A DNA stretch of 64,000 bases from Kiritimatiellia bacterium (lineage in GTDB: Bacteria > Verrucomicrobiota > Kiritimatiellia > UBA8416 > YA12-FULL-48-11). Both the position numbers and the translations under genes were made by a program. Shown here one piece after another: positions 16,393 to 26,744 of the stretch (the first letter of the stretch is position 1; the number at the start of each line of letters is the position of its first letter). Location: NCBI GenBank assembly GCA_028716365.1, contig JAQUPZ010000005.1, forward strand, positions 186,001 through 250,000, read 5' to 3'. Below the pieces are notes generated by a model that saw only the letters and a list, made by a program, of their open reading frames with translations, did not search any database and had not been told where the DNA came from.

Positions 16393-18486
16393 ATGCATTT
16401 CAGGATATTGACGGTACTTCTTCTTATTCTGGCCATGGATGCCATGGCAGAAAACAATGCTTCCAGTACAACTTACGGCAAAGAATTACAGATCGTGGGC
16501 AAACTCGATATCGGCCCGTGCATGGATGCTGCCGTCTGCGGCAATCGGGCCTATTTCATCGGCCAGGAAAAACTTTATCTCGCCGATATTTCAGAACCAG
16601 CACATCCTCGAATCACAGGCACTTTGGCCGGACTAGGGAATACACGGCAAATCGTCGTTGCCCGTGATGTTGCCTACGTTTCTTCGCGAGCCGATGGCTT
16701 GTTCGTTATCAGCGTGAAAGATTCAACCGCTCCGAAACTGCTCTGCCACTACGACTCAATCGAATGGGCAACAGGACTCGCGATCTCGGGAGACATTCTC
16801 TTCATAGCATGCCGTAATTTTGGCGTTGAACTGGTGGATATTTCAAACCCGCAAAAGCCCCGCCATCTCAGTACCGTGCGAACCGGAGAGGCCCAGTCAG
16901 TGGTGGCACGTAACGAATGGCTTTATTCCGGTGTATGGGGTACGTCTGAAATCGTTGTGACGGACATTCATAACCCGCGGCGACCTCACATCACGTCACG
17001 TGTACCACTAGACGGTTATGGCGACGGCGTGGATGTTCGCGGCAATTTCCTCTATGCCGCTACGGGGCATCATTCGCGCGCACCTCACAAAACTGACAAT
17101 GATCCGGGGTTCGGATGTGGTCACGGACTGGAAATTTTCGATATCAGTGATCCCGCAAAGCCCGTATTCGTTTCACGGGTAAAATTTCCCAAACTCTATC
17201 AACTTGGCAACGATATGTGGGGCGTCACCATCTCCGGTAAATATGCGTTTGTTGCGGATACTTATAACGGGATCTTTGTGGTGGATGTGAGTGATCCTCG
17301 AAAACCGTTCTTTGTCGCACACCGTCAGCTCCCGCTTTTTAATTCAGGTAAACTGCCCAGAATACGTCCTAATGGAGAAATCGAACCATTGAAACAACAG
17401 CCGAGTGGCAGTTCACAAAATCTTCCCGGATTCGTAGGTGGTCTCGCACTCGCACAAAACTATATCTACGCGGCAGGCGGTTGGACAGATCTGCACATCA
17501 TCGCCGCGCCGGATTTGGCGTGCCCGCCAACAGTAGAAATTAATACACCACCCCTGATCCCGCCATTGCAGGCTGAAAAAGAGCAAGGTTATCGCCGGTA
17601 CAGGCCGGATGGACAGGTTTATGCCGTTGGCTCGCTTGGTGATTCTGGAGTGGCCGCATGCGGCATTTCCGGTATTCATGTGATACAAATCTGGCCAAAA
17701 ATCAAGCCGCTGGCCACCTACTCCACTGATGACTTTGCCACGGATATATGTGTGCTTAACAATATGGTATTCGTCGCAGAAGGCACTGCCGGTCTTTCGA
17801 TATGGGAAACATCCCCGGCTGGCGAATTAAAAATAACAGGTCGTTACCATGTAAAAGGCCAGCGTGTTCGCCATGTCGTTGTTCCGCCACCGGGTAAATA
17901 CGCCCTTGTCCAAGTTGGCGAAGGTACACTGCATATCGTGGATATATCGAATCCAACTTTGCCGAAATTTGTACTTAAGGACTCTCACCTCGGCCTGCTC
18001 TATGGCAACCAGATAATGAACGGGTCGATCGATAATCGCTATGCGGCAGTTTTCTGGCATGCCAGCGGATTGTACTGGTACGACCTCTACGGCGGATCAA
18101 CACCCGTTTATACCGGACAGATTCACGAAAACAGATTTAATCCTCAAAACGGTGTTACTGTTTTTAAAAATCAGGTGCTCACAACGCGCCGTAGCGGCTA
18201 TGTGGTTTTCGATCGTCAGGAAAAACGGTCACTCGATGAATTGCCACTATATCGAATCAAAAATCATCCGTTGGCAGGGAAAACAACTATCTTTCAAAAT
18301 CGGCTTTATACCGCTAATCGTGATGGCGGAAATGTCAACGTTGTCGATATTTCCAATCCATCATCGCCCCAATTGCTGGAATCTTTTGTCACGGAAGGGA
18401 ACCCTGGCAGGATCATTGCAAACCAAAAGGGATTCATTGTCCCCGATGGTTATAACGGATTGCTGGTTTACGACAGAACTCGATAA
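16393..18486 (+). CDS. secreted LVIVD-repeat protein
   Basis: 697 residues with a Sec signal peptide (hydrophobic run after MHFR, cleavage near AMA-EN). The body is built from LVIVD repeats of about 40-45 residues, each ending like VVDVSDPRKPFFV, LYLADISEPAHPRI, LEIFDISDPAKPVF or VNVVDISNPSSPQL. These form a beta-propeller-like surface or periplasmic protein, abundant in PVC and marine bacteria. No catalytic motif is recognised, and the ligand is unknown. It lies 62 bp downstream of tRNA-Ser and 81 bp upstream of another secreted protein on the same strand. Confidence 0.82.
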   Translation: MHFRILTVLLLILAMDAMAENNASSTTYGKELQIVGKLDIGPCMDAAVCGNRAYFIGQEKLYLADISEPAHPRITGTLAGLGNTRQIVVARDVAYVSSRADGLFVISVKDSTAPKLLCHYDSIEWATGLAISGDILFIACRNFGVELVDISNPQKPRHLSTVRTGEAQSVVARNEWLYSGVWGTSEIVVTDIHNPRRPHITSRVPLDGYGDGVDVRGNFLYAATGHHSRAPHKTDNDPGFGCGHGLEIFDISDPAKPVFVSRVKFPKLYQLGNDMWGVTISGKYAFVADTYNGIFVVDVSDPRKPFFVAHRQLPLFNSGKLPRIRPNGEIEPLKQQPSGSSQNLPGFVGGLALAQNYIYAAGGWTDLHIIAAPDLACPPTVEINTPPLIPPLQAEKEQGYRRYRPDGQVYAVGSLGDSGVAACGISGIHVIQIWPKIKPLATYSTDDFATDICVLNNMVFVAEGTAGLSIWETSPAGELKITGRYHVKGQRVRHVVVPPPGKYALVQVGEGTLHIVDISNPTLPKFVLKDSHLGLLYGNQIMNGSIDNRYAAVFWHASGLYWYDLYGGSTPVYTGQIHENRFNPQNGVTVFKNQVLTTRRSGYVVFDRQEKRSLDELPLYRIKNHPLAGKTTIFQNRLYTANRDGGNVNVVDISNPSSPQLLESFVTEGNPGRIIANQKGFIVPDGYNGLLVYDRTR

Positions 18487-18567
18487 ATAAGGCCATTTGT
18501 TTTGACCAATCTGTCATTATCCATATTATATGTTTTTCAGCGCGGTTAACATCAAGGAGGTCTTGTA

Positions 18568-21051
18568 ATGAAAATTCTGCCAGGTGTGTTTTTCAGGAAC
18601 ATTTCAATTGTCAAAGGTACTGGAACTTTTGCAATAATTTCCCTCTGCCTTTTCATAACTGTGAACGTTTCGGCGGCAGCGGATACTGATGCTGTAATTG
18701 ACGACTGTTGTTACACGGATAATGCCGCCGTACAGGCAGCATGGAGACCAATGACGGGCTCCGCACAGGCAGAAGTTACAACACTGGACGGGCAACAGGT
18801 TCTGCGGCTGCCAAATAATTTCGCGGGTAATCCGATCCAGCGTGCTTCATGGGACCGCAAGGTAAAACTGGATCTGGCCCCATGTAAAGGAGTCCAGTTT
18901 AAAATTTTCTGTAAAAACCCGGCGCCAATCTCACATTTCTCCATTTATTTCCAAAGCGGTGACGGCTGGTATTCTTCGTCTTTCTTCCCGGAATCGACAA
19001 CAAACTGGAACACTATTACGGTTGATAAATCCGGCACGCGTTCTGAAGGAAAACCGGCTGGCTGGGGACAGGTTCAAACGATTCGCATTTCCGCATGGCG
19101 AGGCAAGGATGAGAACACCGAAATTTTCCTGAGTGATATCCGGAAAACCGGTGTACTTGGCATCGATACTAGTATTGCCATCCTGAGGAATGAATCTGCC
19201 GCGCGAAGTCGCCCCAACGAGGCAAAATCCGTGGATCAGTTTTCTGAAAACATTGCACAGAACCTGCAGGCATCCGGTATCAACAGTGCGATACTCAGCG
19301 ATCTTGATGCAACGACCGAACGACTGCAAAAGGCAAAACTCGTCATTTTGCCGCATAATCCAGGTACGCCCGATAATGTGTCCGACGAGCTGATCAAGTT
19401 CATGAACGGCGGCGGAAAACTATTGGTGTTTTACGGCTTGCCTTCAAAATTACGGCCAGTCGTAAAAATTGAAGGTGGCGCACACATACAAGCCAAATAT
19501 CCCGGCCAATTCTCATCGATCAGGTTTACCGACAAATCATTATCCGGAGCTCCTGCAATGGTTGGTCAACGATCATGGAACATCAGTGAAGCCAAACCGG
19601 TGGAAGGTTCAAGCCGGGTCCTGGCGGAGTGGCTTGACGATAAGGGCCAGCCGACAGGTTATGCCGCCATCGTCGCCTCGTCGAACTGCATGCTTATGAC
19701 ACACGTACTTTTAAACGACGATACTTTCAACAAGCAACGCATGCTCCTTGCCATGGTCGGTTCGCTTGTGCCGGACATCTGGCGCCAAACTGCAAATGCA
19801 CGCATAAAAAACATCGGTAAAATTGCAGATTACAAGGATTTCGACGAGGCCATTACACAAATAACCAAAACAGCAAAGCGTAACAGAAAAGTCAGGAAGG
19901 TAATTGCTGCCGCAAAAAAACTTCACGCTGAAGCATTGGAAAATTGTTCGGCCGAAAAGTTTCCCGATGCATGCGATAAAGCCACAGAAGCAAATAAACG
20001 TATTACTGAAGCCTTCTGCATGGCACAAAAACCACTCAAGAATGAGTTCAGGTCATTCTGGTGTCATAATGCCTTCGGCGTGGAAGGTATTGAATGGGAT
20101 GAGGCCATCAAACGACTGGCAGACAATGGATTCACGGCCATTCTGCCAAACATGCTCTGGGGCGGTACCGGATTTTATGACAGCAAGGTTCTGCCTGTCG
20201 CGCCCGAAGTGGCAGAAAAAGGCGACCAGATTGCCAAATGTGTTGCGGCATGCAAGAAATATGGCGTTCAAATCCATGTCTGGAAAGTAAACTGGAATCT
20301 CGGTCACCGGGCTTCCAAGGAATTTACAGAGCGAATGAGACAGGAAGGCAGACTGCAGGCAAATTCACAAGGCAAGGAAGAACCATGGCTCTGTCCCTCA
20401 CATCCGGACAACCAGAAACTTGAAGTCGACTCAATGGTCGAAGTTGCGCGCAATTACGATGTGGATGGTATTCATTTCGATTATATCCGTTACCCCGACA
20501 ATGACCATTGTTTCTGCGCCGGATGCAGGGAACGTTTTGCAAAAGCTGCTGGCGTGACAATCCAGAACTGGCCGAAAGACGTTCTTGGCAACGGACCATT
20601 CCGACAGCAATGGCTCGACTGGCGATGCAATAATATTACTGCCGTCGTAAAAGCCACCAGCGAACAGGCACGCGCAATAAAACCAAAGATAAAAATATCC
20701 GCCGCAGTCTTTAGCAACTGGGCCACTGATCGCGATGGTGTGGGCCAGGACTGGAAACTCTGGTGCGAAAAAGGTTACCTTGATTTTGTCTGTCCCATGG
20801 ATTACACGGAAAGTGACCGGCAGTTTGACAATCGAATAGCACTTCAAAAGGACTGGGCCGGCAAAACACCATGTTATCCAGGCATTGGGGTCAGCACCTC
20901 ATCATCCCGTTTGGGAGTACCCCTTGCCATAGGTCAGATCAATATTACACGTAAGCACGATACAAAGGGCTTCGTCATTTTCAACTATGGCGTGACCGAA
21001 TCACACGACCTGTTGCCAATGCTTGGTTTGGGCATAACATCGAAACACTAG
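18568..21051 (+). CDS. secreted multidomain glycosyl-hydrolase-like protein (GHL10/DUF187 family)
   Basis: 827 residues. An N-terminal signal/membrane anchor (about 15-37) is followed by a carbohydrate-binding-like beta-sandwich (about 40-195, ending in TIRISAWRGKDENTEIFLSD), a glutamine-amidotransferase-like segment (about 200-400, LVILPHNPGTPDN and MNGGGKLLVFYG), a helical linker, and a C-terminal TIM barrel of the glycosyl-hydrolase-like 10 type. Barrel motifs are FRSFWCHN, VHVWKVNWNLG, VDGIHFDYIRYPD and DFVCPMDYTES, the acidic strand ends expected of GHL10. Probable role: polysaccharide processing outside the cell. RBS AAGGAGG 9 bp before the ATG. Confidence 0.78.
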   Translation: MKILPGVFFRNISIVKGTGTFAIISLCLFITVNVSAAADTDAVIDDCCYTDNAAVQAAWRPMTGSAQAEVTTLDGQQVLRLPNNFAGNPIQRASWDRKVKLDLAPCKGVQFKIFCKNPAPISHFSIYFQSGDGWYSSSFFPESTTNWNTITVDKSGTRSEGKPAGWGQVQTIRISAWRGKDENTEIFLSDIRKTGVLGIDTSIAILRNESAARSRPNEAKSVDQFSENIAQNLQASGINSAILSDLDATTERLQKAKLVILPHNPGTPDNVSDELIKFMNGGGKLLVFYGLPSKLRPVVKIEGGAHIQAKYPGQFSSIRFTDKSLSGAPAMVGQRSWNISEAKPVEGSSRVLAEWLDDKGQPTGYAAIVASSNCMLMTHVLLNDDTFNKQRMLLAMVGSLVPDIWRQTANARIKNIGKIADYKDFDEAITQITKTAKRNRKVRKVIAAAKKLHAEALENCSAEKFPDACDKATEANKRITEAFCMAQKPLKNEFRSFWCHNAFGVEGIEWDEAIKRLADNGFTAILPNMLWGGTGFYDSKVLPVAPEVAEKGDQIAKCVAACKKYGVQIHVWKVNWNLGHRASKEFTERMRQEGRLQANSQGKEEPWLCPSHPDNQKLEVDSMVEVARNYDVDGIHFDYIRYPDNDHCFCAGCRERFAKAAGVTIQNWPKDVLGNGPFRQQWLDWRCNNITAVVKATSEQARAIKPKIKISAAVFSNWATDRDGVGQDWKLWCEKGYLDFVCPMDYTESDRQFDNRIALQKDWAGKTPCYPGIGVSTSSSRLGVPLAIGQINITRKHDTKGFVIFNYGVTESHDLLPMLGLGITSKH

Positions 21052-21129
21052 ACAAAAAGAGTTCTGGCTACAAACTACGTAAATATGTTAGTGTAAGCCA
21101 TCTTCTTTACAATTGGGAGGAAACATATA

Positions 21130-21927
21130 ATGCAATGGTACTATGCCGATCAGGGTAAATCAGTCGGACCGGTATCTGAAGTTGAATTTCAGAATCTGGT
21201 TTCTTCCGGGAAAATCACCCCTCAAACACTGGTATGGCACGAGGGTATGCCGGAATGGGTAAAACATGAAACCATCAACCAGTCATCACCTGTCGTAACT
21301 GCCCAGATATCAGGAACCCCTGAAACACCTGCTGGCGGTCAGGGAACGACACATAACCGGGACCTGATGGCACAGGCACGTACCGCGCTTCAGGGAAACT
21401 GGGGGCTTGCCGTAGGTACATGTTTTGTTATGGGATGCGTAAGTTTTGTTGCGGCAATTATCCCTGTTGCAGGTAATATTATTTCATTCCTCATTAGCGG
21501 GGCACTGGCCCTGGGCATGGCAATTTTCTTCCTGGCAATCGGGCGCGGACAGGAAGCGCGACTTACGATGATTTTCGAAGGATTTCAGCGTTTTGTATCG
21601 GCACTTGGGGCTTACTTCTTCGTGACTTTGTTTACCCTTTTGTGGGCATTACTGCTTATTATCCCCGGCATTATCGCTGCTTATTCATATTCCATGACTT
21701 TTTATATCATGGCAGATGATCCTTCGATCGGATGTCTTGATGCCATTAAACGCAGCAAGGAAATGATGCGCGGCATGAAATGGAAGTTATTCTGTCTCGG
21801 CCTCAGGTTCCTGGGATGGGCATTACTTTGCGCATTGACTCTTTGCATCGGACTCCTATGGCTCATACCATACATGAACTGCTCAATGGCAAAATTTTAT
21901 GATGATGTAAAAGGCCGGACAGTCTAG
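21130..21927 (+). CDS. GYF_2 (DUF4339) domain membrane protein
   Basis: 265 residues. The first 50 residues are a GYF_2 domain (WYYADQGKSVGPVSEVEF ... TLVWHEGMPEWV), a proline-peptide-binding-like module fused to many bacterial membrane proteins. A short linker leads into about four TM helices (from about 92 on) of a DUF975-like type, with ALRRSKEMM-like KRSKEMMRGMKWKLF between helices. RBS GGGAGG precedes the ATG. Function unknown. Confidence 0.72.
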   Translation: MQWYYADQGKSVGPVSEVEFQNLVSSGKITPQTLVWHEGMPEWVKHETINQSSPVVTAQISGTPETPAGGQGTTHNRDLMAQARTALQGNWGLAVGTCFVMGCVSFVAAIIPVAGNIISFLISGALALGMAIFFLAIGRGQEARLTMIFEGFQRFVSALGAYFFVTLFTLLWALLLIIPGIIAAYSYSMTFYIMADDPSIGCLDAIKRSKEMMRGMKWKLFCLGLRFLGWALLCALTLCIGLLWLIPYMNCSMAKFYDDVKGRTV

Positions 21928-21968
21928 GTTTTTGCGAAAATAACACAATTAAGCCGAGAAACAGCCGG

Positions 21969-21993
21969 AGTTGAAGACCATCTTACTCCAGAC
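21969..21993 (+). terminator. hairpin after the GYF-domain gene
   Basis: GGAGT-tg-AAGA-cca-TCTT-ACTCC can fold into a 9-bp interrupted stem about 45 bp after the upstream stop. There is no T run after it, so it is a weak candidate. Confidence 0.3.
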
Positions 21994-22054
21994 TTGTATC
22001 CTGCCGGATTTTCATTAATTCTATCAATCTCTCAATCAAGAAGGAGCCGAACTG

Positions 22055-23272
22055 ATGCCGAACAAAATTGCAGTAAAAAACACTATCGTTGAACTCGATG
22101 GCGATGAAATGACCAGGGTCATGTGGGTAATGGTAAAAAACAAACTTATCCTGCCATTCCTCGATATCCCCATCGAATACTACGACCTCAGCCTGGAACA
22201 CCGTGATAAAACCGACGACAAGGTAACAGTCGATGCAGCCAGGGCCATTCTCAAGCATGGTGTTGGTGTAAAATGCGCAACAATTACTGCAAATGAAGAT
22301 CGTGTAAAGGAGTACAAACTCAAAAAAGCGTGGAAGAGCCCCAACGGCACGCTCAGGGGAATTCTTGATGGTACTGTTTTCAGGGCGCCAATTCTGGTAA
22401 AGAACATCAAGCCCGCCGTCCGAAACTGGAAAAAACCGATACATATCGGCCGCCATGCATACGGTGATGTGTACAGTAACAGTGAAATGCGCGTTTCCGG
22501 TCCAGGCACTGCCGAACTCGTGTTTACCCCTGCCGACGGCAGTAAACCAGTCAGGCATGTAATTCACAAATTCAAGGGCCCTGGTATTTTACAGGGAATA
22601 CACAACACTGATCAGTCCATATTGAGCTTTGCGAAAGCCTGCTTTACATATGGATTGGACCAGAAAATTCCCGTGTGGTTCAGTACCAAAGATACAATTT
22701 CAAAGGTCTACGACGGAAAATTCAAGGAGATATTCGAAAAGGAATTCAAGAGTAACTGGGAATCCAAATTCAAGGCCGCGGGTATTTATTTCATGTATAC
22801 CTTGGTTGATGATGTCGTTGCCAGGATCATGAAATCCGAAGGAGGCATTTTGTGGGCATGCAAGAATTACGATGGCGATGTGATGTCCGATATGCTTGCC
22901 TCAGCCAACGGCAGCCTGGCCATGATGACTTCCGTGCTGGTTTCGCCGCAGGGTCACTATGAATATGAAGCTGCTCACGGTACCGTCCAGAAACATTATT
23001 ACAAACATCTTGCAGGAGAAAAAACTTCAACCAACTCCATGGCGCTGATATTCGCATGGACAGGATGTCTGCGGAAACGCGGCGAACTGGATAAAACACC
23101 CGCAGTAGTCGCATTTGCTGATAAACTCGAGGAAGCCGCCATCGAAACCATCGAAAGCGGAATCATGACCGGTGATCTCCTTATTGTTGCGGACCCATCA
23201 CCCAACAACCGGAAAGTCCTGACCGAGGAATTTATTGACGCAATAGCGGCAAATCTCGTAAAGAAACTGTAA
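22055..23272 (+). CDS. icd: NADP-dependent isocitrate dehydrogenase, type II (eukaryote-like subfamily)
   Basis: 405 residues, the length of the homodimeric type II IDH shared with eukaryotes. Motifs: [13 protein letters not shown] at the start, [33 protein letters not shown] (isocitrate-binding Ser/Asn/Arg), [20 protein letters not shown] (metal-binding Asp) and [12 protein letters not shown]. It oxidises isocitrate to 2-oxoglutarate in the TCA cycle. RBS AAGGAG 8 bp before the ATG. Monocistronic by context, followed by a palindromic repeat. Confidence 0.93.
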   Translation: MPNKIAVKNTIVELDGDEMTRVMWVMVKNKLILPFLDIPIEYYDLSLEHRDKTDDKVTVDAARAILKHGVGVKCATITANEDRVKEYKLKKAWKSPNGTLRGILDGTVFRAPILVKNIKPAVRNWKKPIHIGRHAYGDVYSNSEMRVSGPGTAELVFTPADGSKPVRHVIHKFKGPGILQGIHNTDQSILSFAKACFTYGLDQKIPVWFSTKDTISKVYDGKFKEIFEKEFKSNWESKFKAAGIYFMYTLVDDVVARIMKSEGGILWACKNYDGDVMSDMLASANGSLAMMTSVLVSPQGHYEYEAAHGTVQKHYYKHLAGEKTSTNSMALIFAWTGCLRKRGELDKTPAVVAFADKLEEAAIETIESGIMTGDLLIVADPSPNNRKVLTEEFIDAIAANLVKKL

Positions 23273-23305
23273 AATTTTTGCGATATGCGGTAGATTTGTA
23301 AAGAA

Positions 23306-23389
23306 GGTAGGGACGGCGCTCCGTCGCCGTCCGTCAATGGTTTAGTATTCATAATGAACCGCGGCGGTCGCGGAGCGACACGCCCTACC
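23306..23389. repeat. imperfect palindromic intergenic repeat between icd and galK
   Basis: Left arm GGTAGGGACGGCGCTCCG and right arm CGGAGCGACACGCCCTACC are near inverted copies. They flank a 25-base AT-rich centre that itself has GGTTTAG/ATGAACC arms. GC content is much higher than the neighbours. It looks like a REP/MITE-like element, and may also act as a transcriptional stop for icd. Confidence 0.6.
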
Positions 23390-23447
23390 AAAGATGACTA
23401 GACAGACAATACGCTTGTAAAAAATCTAGCGTGGGAGAAAACACAAT

Positions 23448-24629
23448 ATGATTAATAAAACTGTGTTTGAAAAAGCTGCAAAGAAGTTTGCAGATCATTA
23501 CGGTGAACCTCACGCCGTGTCAGCTTACGCACCCGGACGTGTCGAAGTACTCGGTAATCACACAGATTACAACGAAGGTTATGTTCTTTCCGCCGCCATA
23601 AATATGGGGACCTTCTTTCTGGCAGTCCCCTCGCCCAACTCAAAATGCAGACTTGTTGCCGCTGATCGTGATGAGGAAACAACATTTGATATTTCGTCTG
23701 TGACCCCGTCAACAGAAATGTCCTGGTCAAACTATGTCAAAGGAGTATTCGCAGGATTGAGTCAAAAGGGCGAAATAAAAAATGGTTTCTGGGGGTTGAT
23801 TCTCGGAAATATTCCTCTTGGGGCAGGCCTTTCAAGTTCTGCCGCTCTTGAAATATCCTCCGGGCTCGCTCTGGGTGAATTGTACGGAATTCGTGTACAT
23901 AAGAAAAACATGGCCAGGATCGGACAAGCTGCCGAGCATAAATATGCCGGTGTTAAGTGCGGACTTTTAGACCAGATTTCAAGTATTTACGGCAGGAAAA
24001 ACCACCTGGTAATGACTGATTTCAGGTCGCTGGATGTCGAAGTTGTTCCGTTTGCAGGGAAAAAGGCCGGCGTCGAGGCATGTTTCCTGATGTGTAATTC
24101 AAATGCGAAGCACACGTTAGCTGATGGGGTTTATAACGAAAGGCGCGCAAAGTGTGAAGAAGCCGCCAGATTTCTGGCTGGTGTTCTTAAACATCCGGTC
24201 AAAGCGCTTCGTGATGTAAGCTGGGAAGAATTGCAGCAGTATTCTTCAAAAATGGATTCGGTTGCAGCAAAGCGCGCCGCTCACGTTGTTGGCGAATGTA
24301 CCCGCGTACTTAAAGGCAAGGAATTCCTTGCCCAGGGCAAGGTTGAAGAATTCGGCAAGTTGATGTTTGAGTCACACGAAAGTTCGATCAATAACTTTGA
24401 AAACTCCTGTGAAGAACTTGATTTTATCGTAACTGAATCCAGAAAAATACCCGGTATTATGGGTGCTAGACTCTCTGGCGGCGGATTCGGAGGAAGTGCT
24501 GTTATTCTTATTCATCCGCGTGATGTTGACACCGCATCCAAGGCCCTTTCATCTGCTTACGGGAAAAAATATGGCCACGATTGCGACATCAGGGTAATCA
24601 AGCCTTCAGCAGGAGCAAAGGTTCTTTAA
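23448..24629 (+). CDS. galK: galactokinase
   Basis: 393 residues, GHMP kinase. Motifs in order: the galactokinase signature APGRVEVLGNHTDYNEGYVLS (residues about 27-47), the ATP-binding PLGAGLSSSAALE, AGVKCGLLDQISS with the catalytic Asp, and the third motif GARLSGGGFGGSAV. It phosphorylates galactose at C1 (Leloir pathway). No galT or galE lies nearby, so the pathway partners are elsewhere. Confidence 0.92.
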   Translation: MINKTVFEKAAKKFADHYGEPHAVSAYAPGRVEVLGNHTDYNEGYVLSAAINMGTFFLAVPSPNSKCRLVAADRDEETTFDISSVTPSTEMSWSNYVKGVFAGLSQKGEIKNGFWGLILGNIPLGAGLSSSAALEISSGLALGELYGIRVHKKNMARIGQAAEHKYAGVKCGLLDQISSIYGRKNHLVMTDFRSLDVEVVPFAGKKAGVEACFLMCNSNAKHTLADGVYNERRAKCEEAARFLAGVLKHPVKALRDVSWEELQQYSSKMDSVAAKRAAHVVGECTRVLKGKEFLAQGKVEEFGKLMFESHESSINNFENSCEELDFIVTESRKIPGIMGARLSGGGFGGSAVILIHPRDVDTASKALSSAYGKKYGHDCDIRVIKPSAGAKVL

Positions 24630-24637
24630 ACCGACCT

Positions 24638-25783
24638 TTACTGTGTTGCAGCTTTTTTACCTTTCTTCTTCTTGCCCACATCAGTGCCTTCCGGCTTTGT
24701 GGCAGGCGCCTTTTCGACTGGTTTTGTCGCCGCAACAAGTAATGATTCACCATCAAGCTTGGGCTCAATCTTCGAGAGATCCAGACCAAAGCGATCAAGT
24801 ATCGTAGGGGTGATATCCGCCCTGGTACCATCACGCATCACTCTTTTGTCATTAGTCGCCAGGAAGACATAGGGCGCATATTTGTGATGTTTCTCACCTA
24901 CATCAAAACCGTGATCAGCTACCACATATATCTTTGTTTTATCATAGAGATTCAGCGACTTGAGTTTTTCTATAAGGCGACCAAGCTGGGTATCACCAGA
25001 AATGATCGCATCATTATATTCCTTGGAAGGTTCTCCATATTTGTGGCCACTGTGATCAACTTCGGCACAATGGACAAAGAAGAAAAACGGCTTATCCTTG
25101 TATTTGTCAAGCATTTCGACTGCTTTGTCACCTACCTTCACATCTTCCATCAGACCAAGATGCCATTCGTCACAAATTTTATGCATCGTAAAGTAAGGGG
25201 AACCTTCAAACACCATGAATTTCTGGCCATTTTCTTCCACAACATGACCAAGCGTCTTACTCTTGAATCCAGGTTGTTTAACACCATCTTTTTTCTTACC
25301 TTTTTTCACAGATTTTTTTTCGACATCGTCCTTGACTGGATCATATGGCCGTTTGAAAGGTTCGTTGATTTCACCGCAGTGTCCCTTTTTGCCAATAACT
25401 GCAACTGCCGCGAATTTGTCGCCTCCAAAATTTGCCTTCAACCTTTCGAAGACACTGTATCCCGCAGGAACATCCCTGTATTTCCCGTTGTTATACACTC
25501 CTGTAATTTCCGGTTTGTAACCTGTAAGAATCTGTGTCCAACCGGCCTTGGTATCAGTCGCCCCGGAAGTAACATCAATATCCACCATTGTACCCTCAGC
25601 AATAAGTTTTTTGAGATTAGGCAGTTTATCGTCCTTTAGTAATGCCTTCACATGGTCCCTGTGACAGGCATCCAAACCCATTAGAATAATGTTTTGTGGT
25701 TTATCTACAGTCTGATTTTCTGCGAAAACAGGGCTTGTCCAGCTAAGTCCCAGCATTATCAACCATAACAACATCTTATGCAT
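24638..25783 (-). CDS. secreted alkaline-phosphatase-superfamily phosphodiesterase-like protein
   Basis: 381 residues with a Sec signal peptide (cleavage near VFA-EN). Alkaline-phosphatase-superfamily metal-site motifs are visible: IILMGLDACHRDH (first metal Asp), TSGATDTKAGWTQ (nucleophile Thr region), HCAEVDHSGHKYG (Asp/His pair) and VVADHGFDVGEKHH (Asp-His). A Lys-rich insertion near 165-180 and a Lys/Ala-rich C-terminal tail are unusual additions. Closest in kind to nucleotide pyrophosphatase/phosphodiesterase or sulfatase-like enzymes; the exact substrate is unknown. RBS AAAGGA precedes the ATG. Convergent with galK, 8 bp apart. Confidence 0.75.
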   Translation of the reverse strand: MHKMLLWLIMLGLSWTSPVFAENQTVDKPQNIILMGLDACHRDHVKALLKDDKLPNLKKLIAEGTMVDIDVTSGATDTKAGWTQILTGYKPEITGVYNNGKYRDVPAGYSVFERLKANFGGDKFAAVAVIGKKGHCGEINEPFKRPYDPVKDDVEKKSVKKGKKKDGVKQPGFKSKTLGHVVEENGQKFMVFEGSPYFTMHKICDEWHLGLMEDVKVGDKAVEMLDKYKDKPFFFFVHCAEVDHSGHKYGEPSKEYNDAIISGDTQLGRLIEKLKSLNLYDKTKIYVVADHGFDVGEKHHKYAPYVFLATNDKRVMRDGTRADITPTILDRFGLDLSKIEPKLDGESLLVAATKPVEKAPATKPEGTDVGKKKKGKKAATQ

Positions 25784-25955
25784 AAACTTTTCCTTTCTGT
25801 TTTAGTTTTTGTCAAAAGAACAGTTGCCGATTCAGGAAACTGACACCACTACTTTCCTATGTTTCTCAATAACGGAACAAGGCATGATTATATTGTGATC
25901 GTTTTAAGGAAATTCAGGAATTATCGTACAGTAATTAGCCAATATACTGCGAGAA

Positions 25956-26726
25956 TCACCATTCCAGCGTCAGACCGTCGTAAGAGATTTTTATGGGTTC
26001 AGGCAGGATTTTCTGCGTCTCATCATGGTCAAGATCGTGGCACATATGGATGATGTACGATTGTTTCGCGCCAATTCTCTGCAACAGTCCGACACTGTCT
26101 TCAACGGTAAGATGTGTCTTGTGAGGTTTATGCCTGAGCGCATCAAGAATCATCACATCCAGACCTTTCAGCTTCCCGACAATATCGTCAGGCATTTCGT
26201 GACAGTCGGGAAAATATCCCAAACTCCGCCCCTCGCTCTCAAACACGAACCCAAGAGTGGTCTTGGGATCATGGATTACCCTGAAAGATTCAATATGTAA
26301 CCCGTTAACATCAAATGGCCCGTTTATCACCTTGAAGTCAATCCGAGGACGATAAACACCGGGAGTTTTCTCCAACTTGATGTAACTGAACACACGCTTA
26401 AGGTCCGCGGTAGTATCCGCGTCGGCATATGCTGGAATGATCGAATCCTGTATCGTATTGAACCGCCTGATGTCATCGAAACCGAAAATATGGTCGGCAT
26501 GTGAATGCGTGAATAAAACGGCATCAACACGCGGAATTTTGAACTGGAGTACCTGTTCGCGAAAATCCGGCGTTGTATCCACAACAATATGAAGTCCCGC
26601 TGCCTGCAAATAAAGACTGGTTCGGCGCCGTCTGTTTTTCGGATTATTTGATATACAAACAGGACAGTTACAACCAATGACTGGAATACCTACAGACGTA
26701 CCTGTACCGAGAAATATTACCTTCAT
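25956..26726 (-). CDS. PhnP-like metallo-beta-lactamase-fold phosphodiesterase
   Basis: About 256 residues from the ATG at 26726; a TTG 12 bp upstream is in frame but unlikely. MBL fold: FLGTGTSVGIPVIGCNCPVC (Zn-structural Cys as in PhnP), FTHSHADHIFGFDDIR (HxHxDH metal site), YFPDCHEMPDD and the late HKTHLT and HMCHDLDHD. PhnP hydrolyses cyclic ribose phosphodiesters in phosphonate use, but lone homologues are widespread and no phn genes are in the window. A strong hairpin separates it from the upstream hppA gene. Confidence 0.82.
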   Translation of the reverse strand: MKVIFLGTGTSVGIPVIGCNCPVCISNNPKNRRRRTSLYLQAAGLHIVVDTTPDFREQVLQFKIPRVDAVLFTHSHADHIFGFDDIRRFNTIQDSIIPAYADADTTADLKRVFSYIKLEKTPGVYRPRIDFKVINGPFDVNGLHIESFRVIHDPKTTLGFVFESEGRSLGYFPDCHEMPDDIVGKLKGLDVMILDALRHKPHKTHLTVEDSVGLLQRIGAKQSYIIHMCHDLDHDETQKILPEPIKISYDGLTLEW

Positions 26727-26744
26727 ACTATTACCCAAAACACA

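Noticed and set aside
24884-25639. Plus-strand frame of 251 codons opposite the secreted phosphodiesterase-like gene
   Set aside because: Phe/Ile-rich antisense translation of a gene with signal peptide and metal-site motifs; no sensible start.
25956-26726. PhnP as evidence of a phosphonate-use operon linked to the phosphate island
   Set aside because: No C-P lyase genes are present and the gene is 11 kb from the Pho operon; lone PhnP-like MBL proteins are common.
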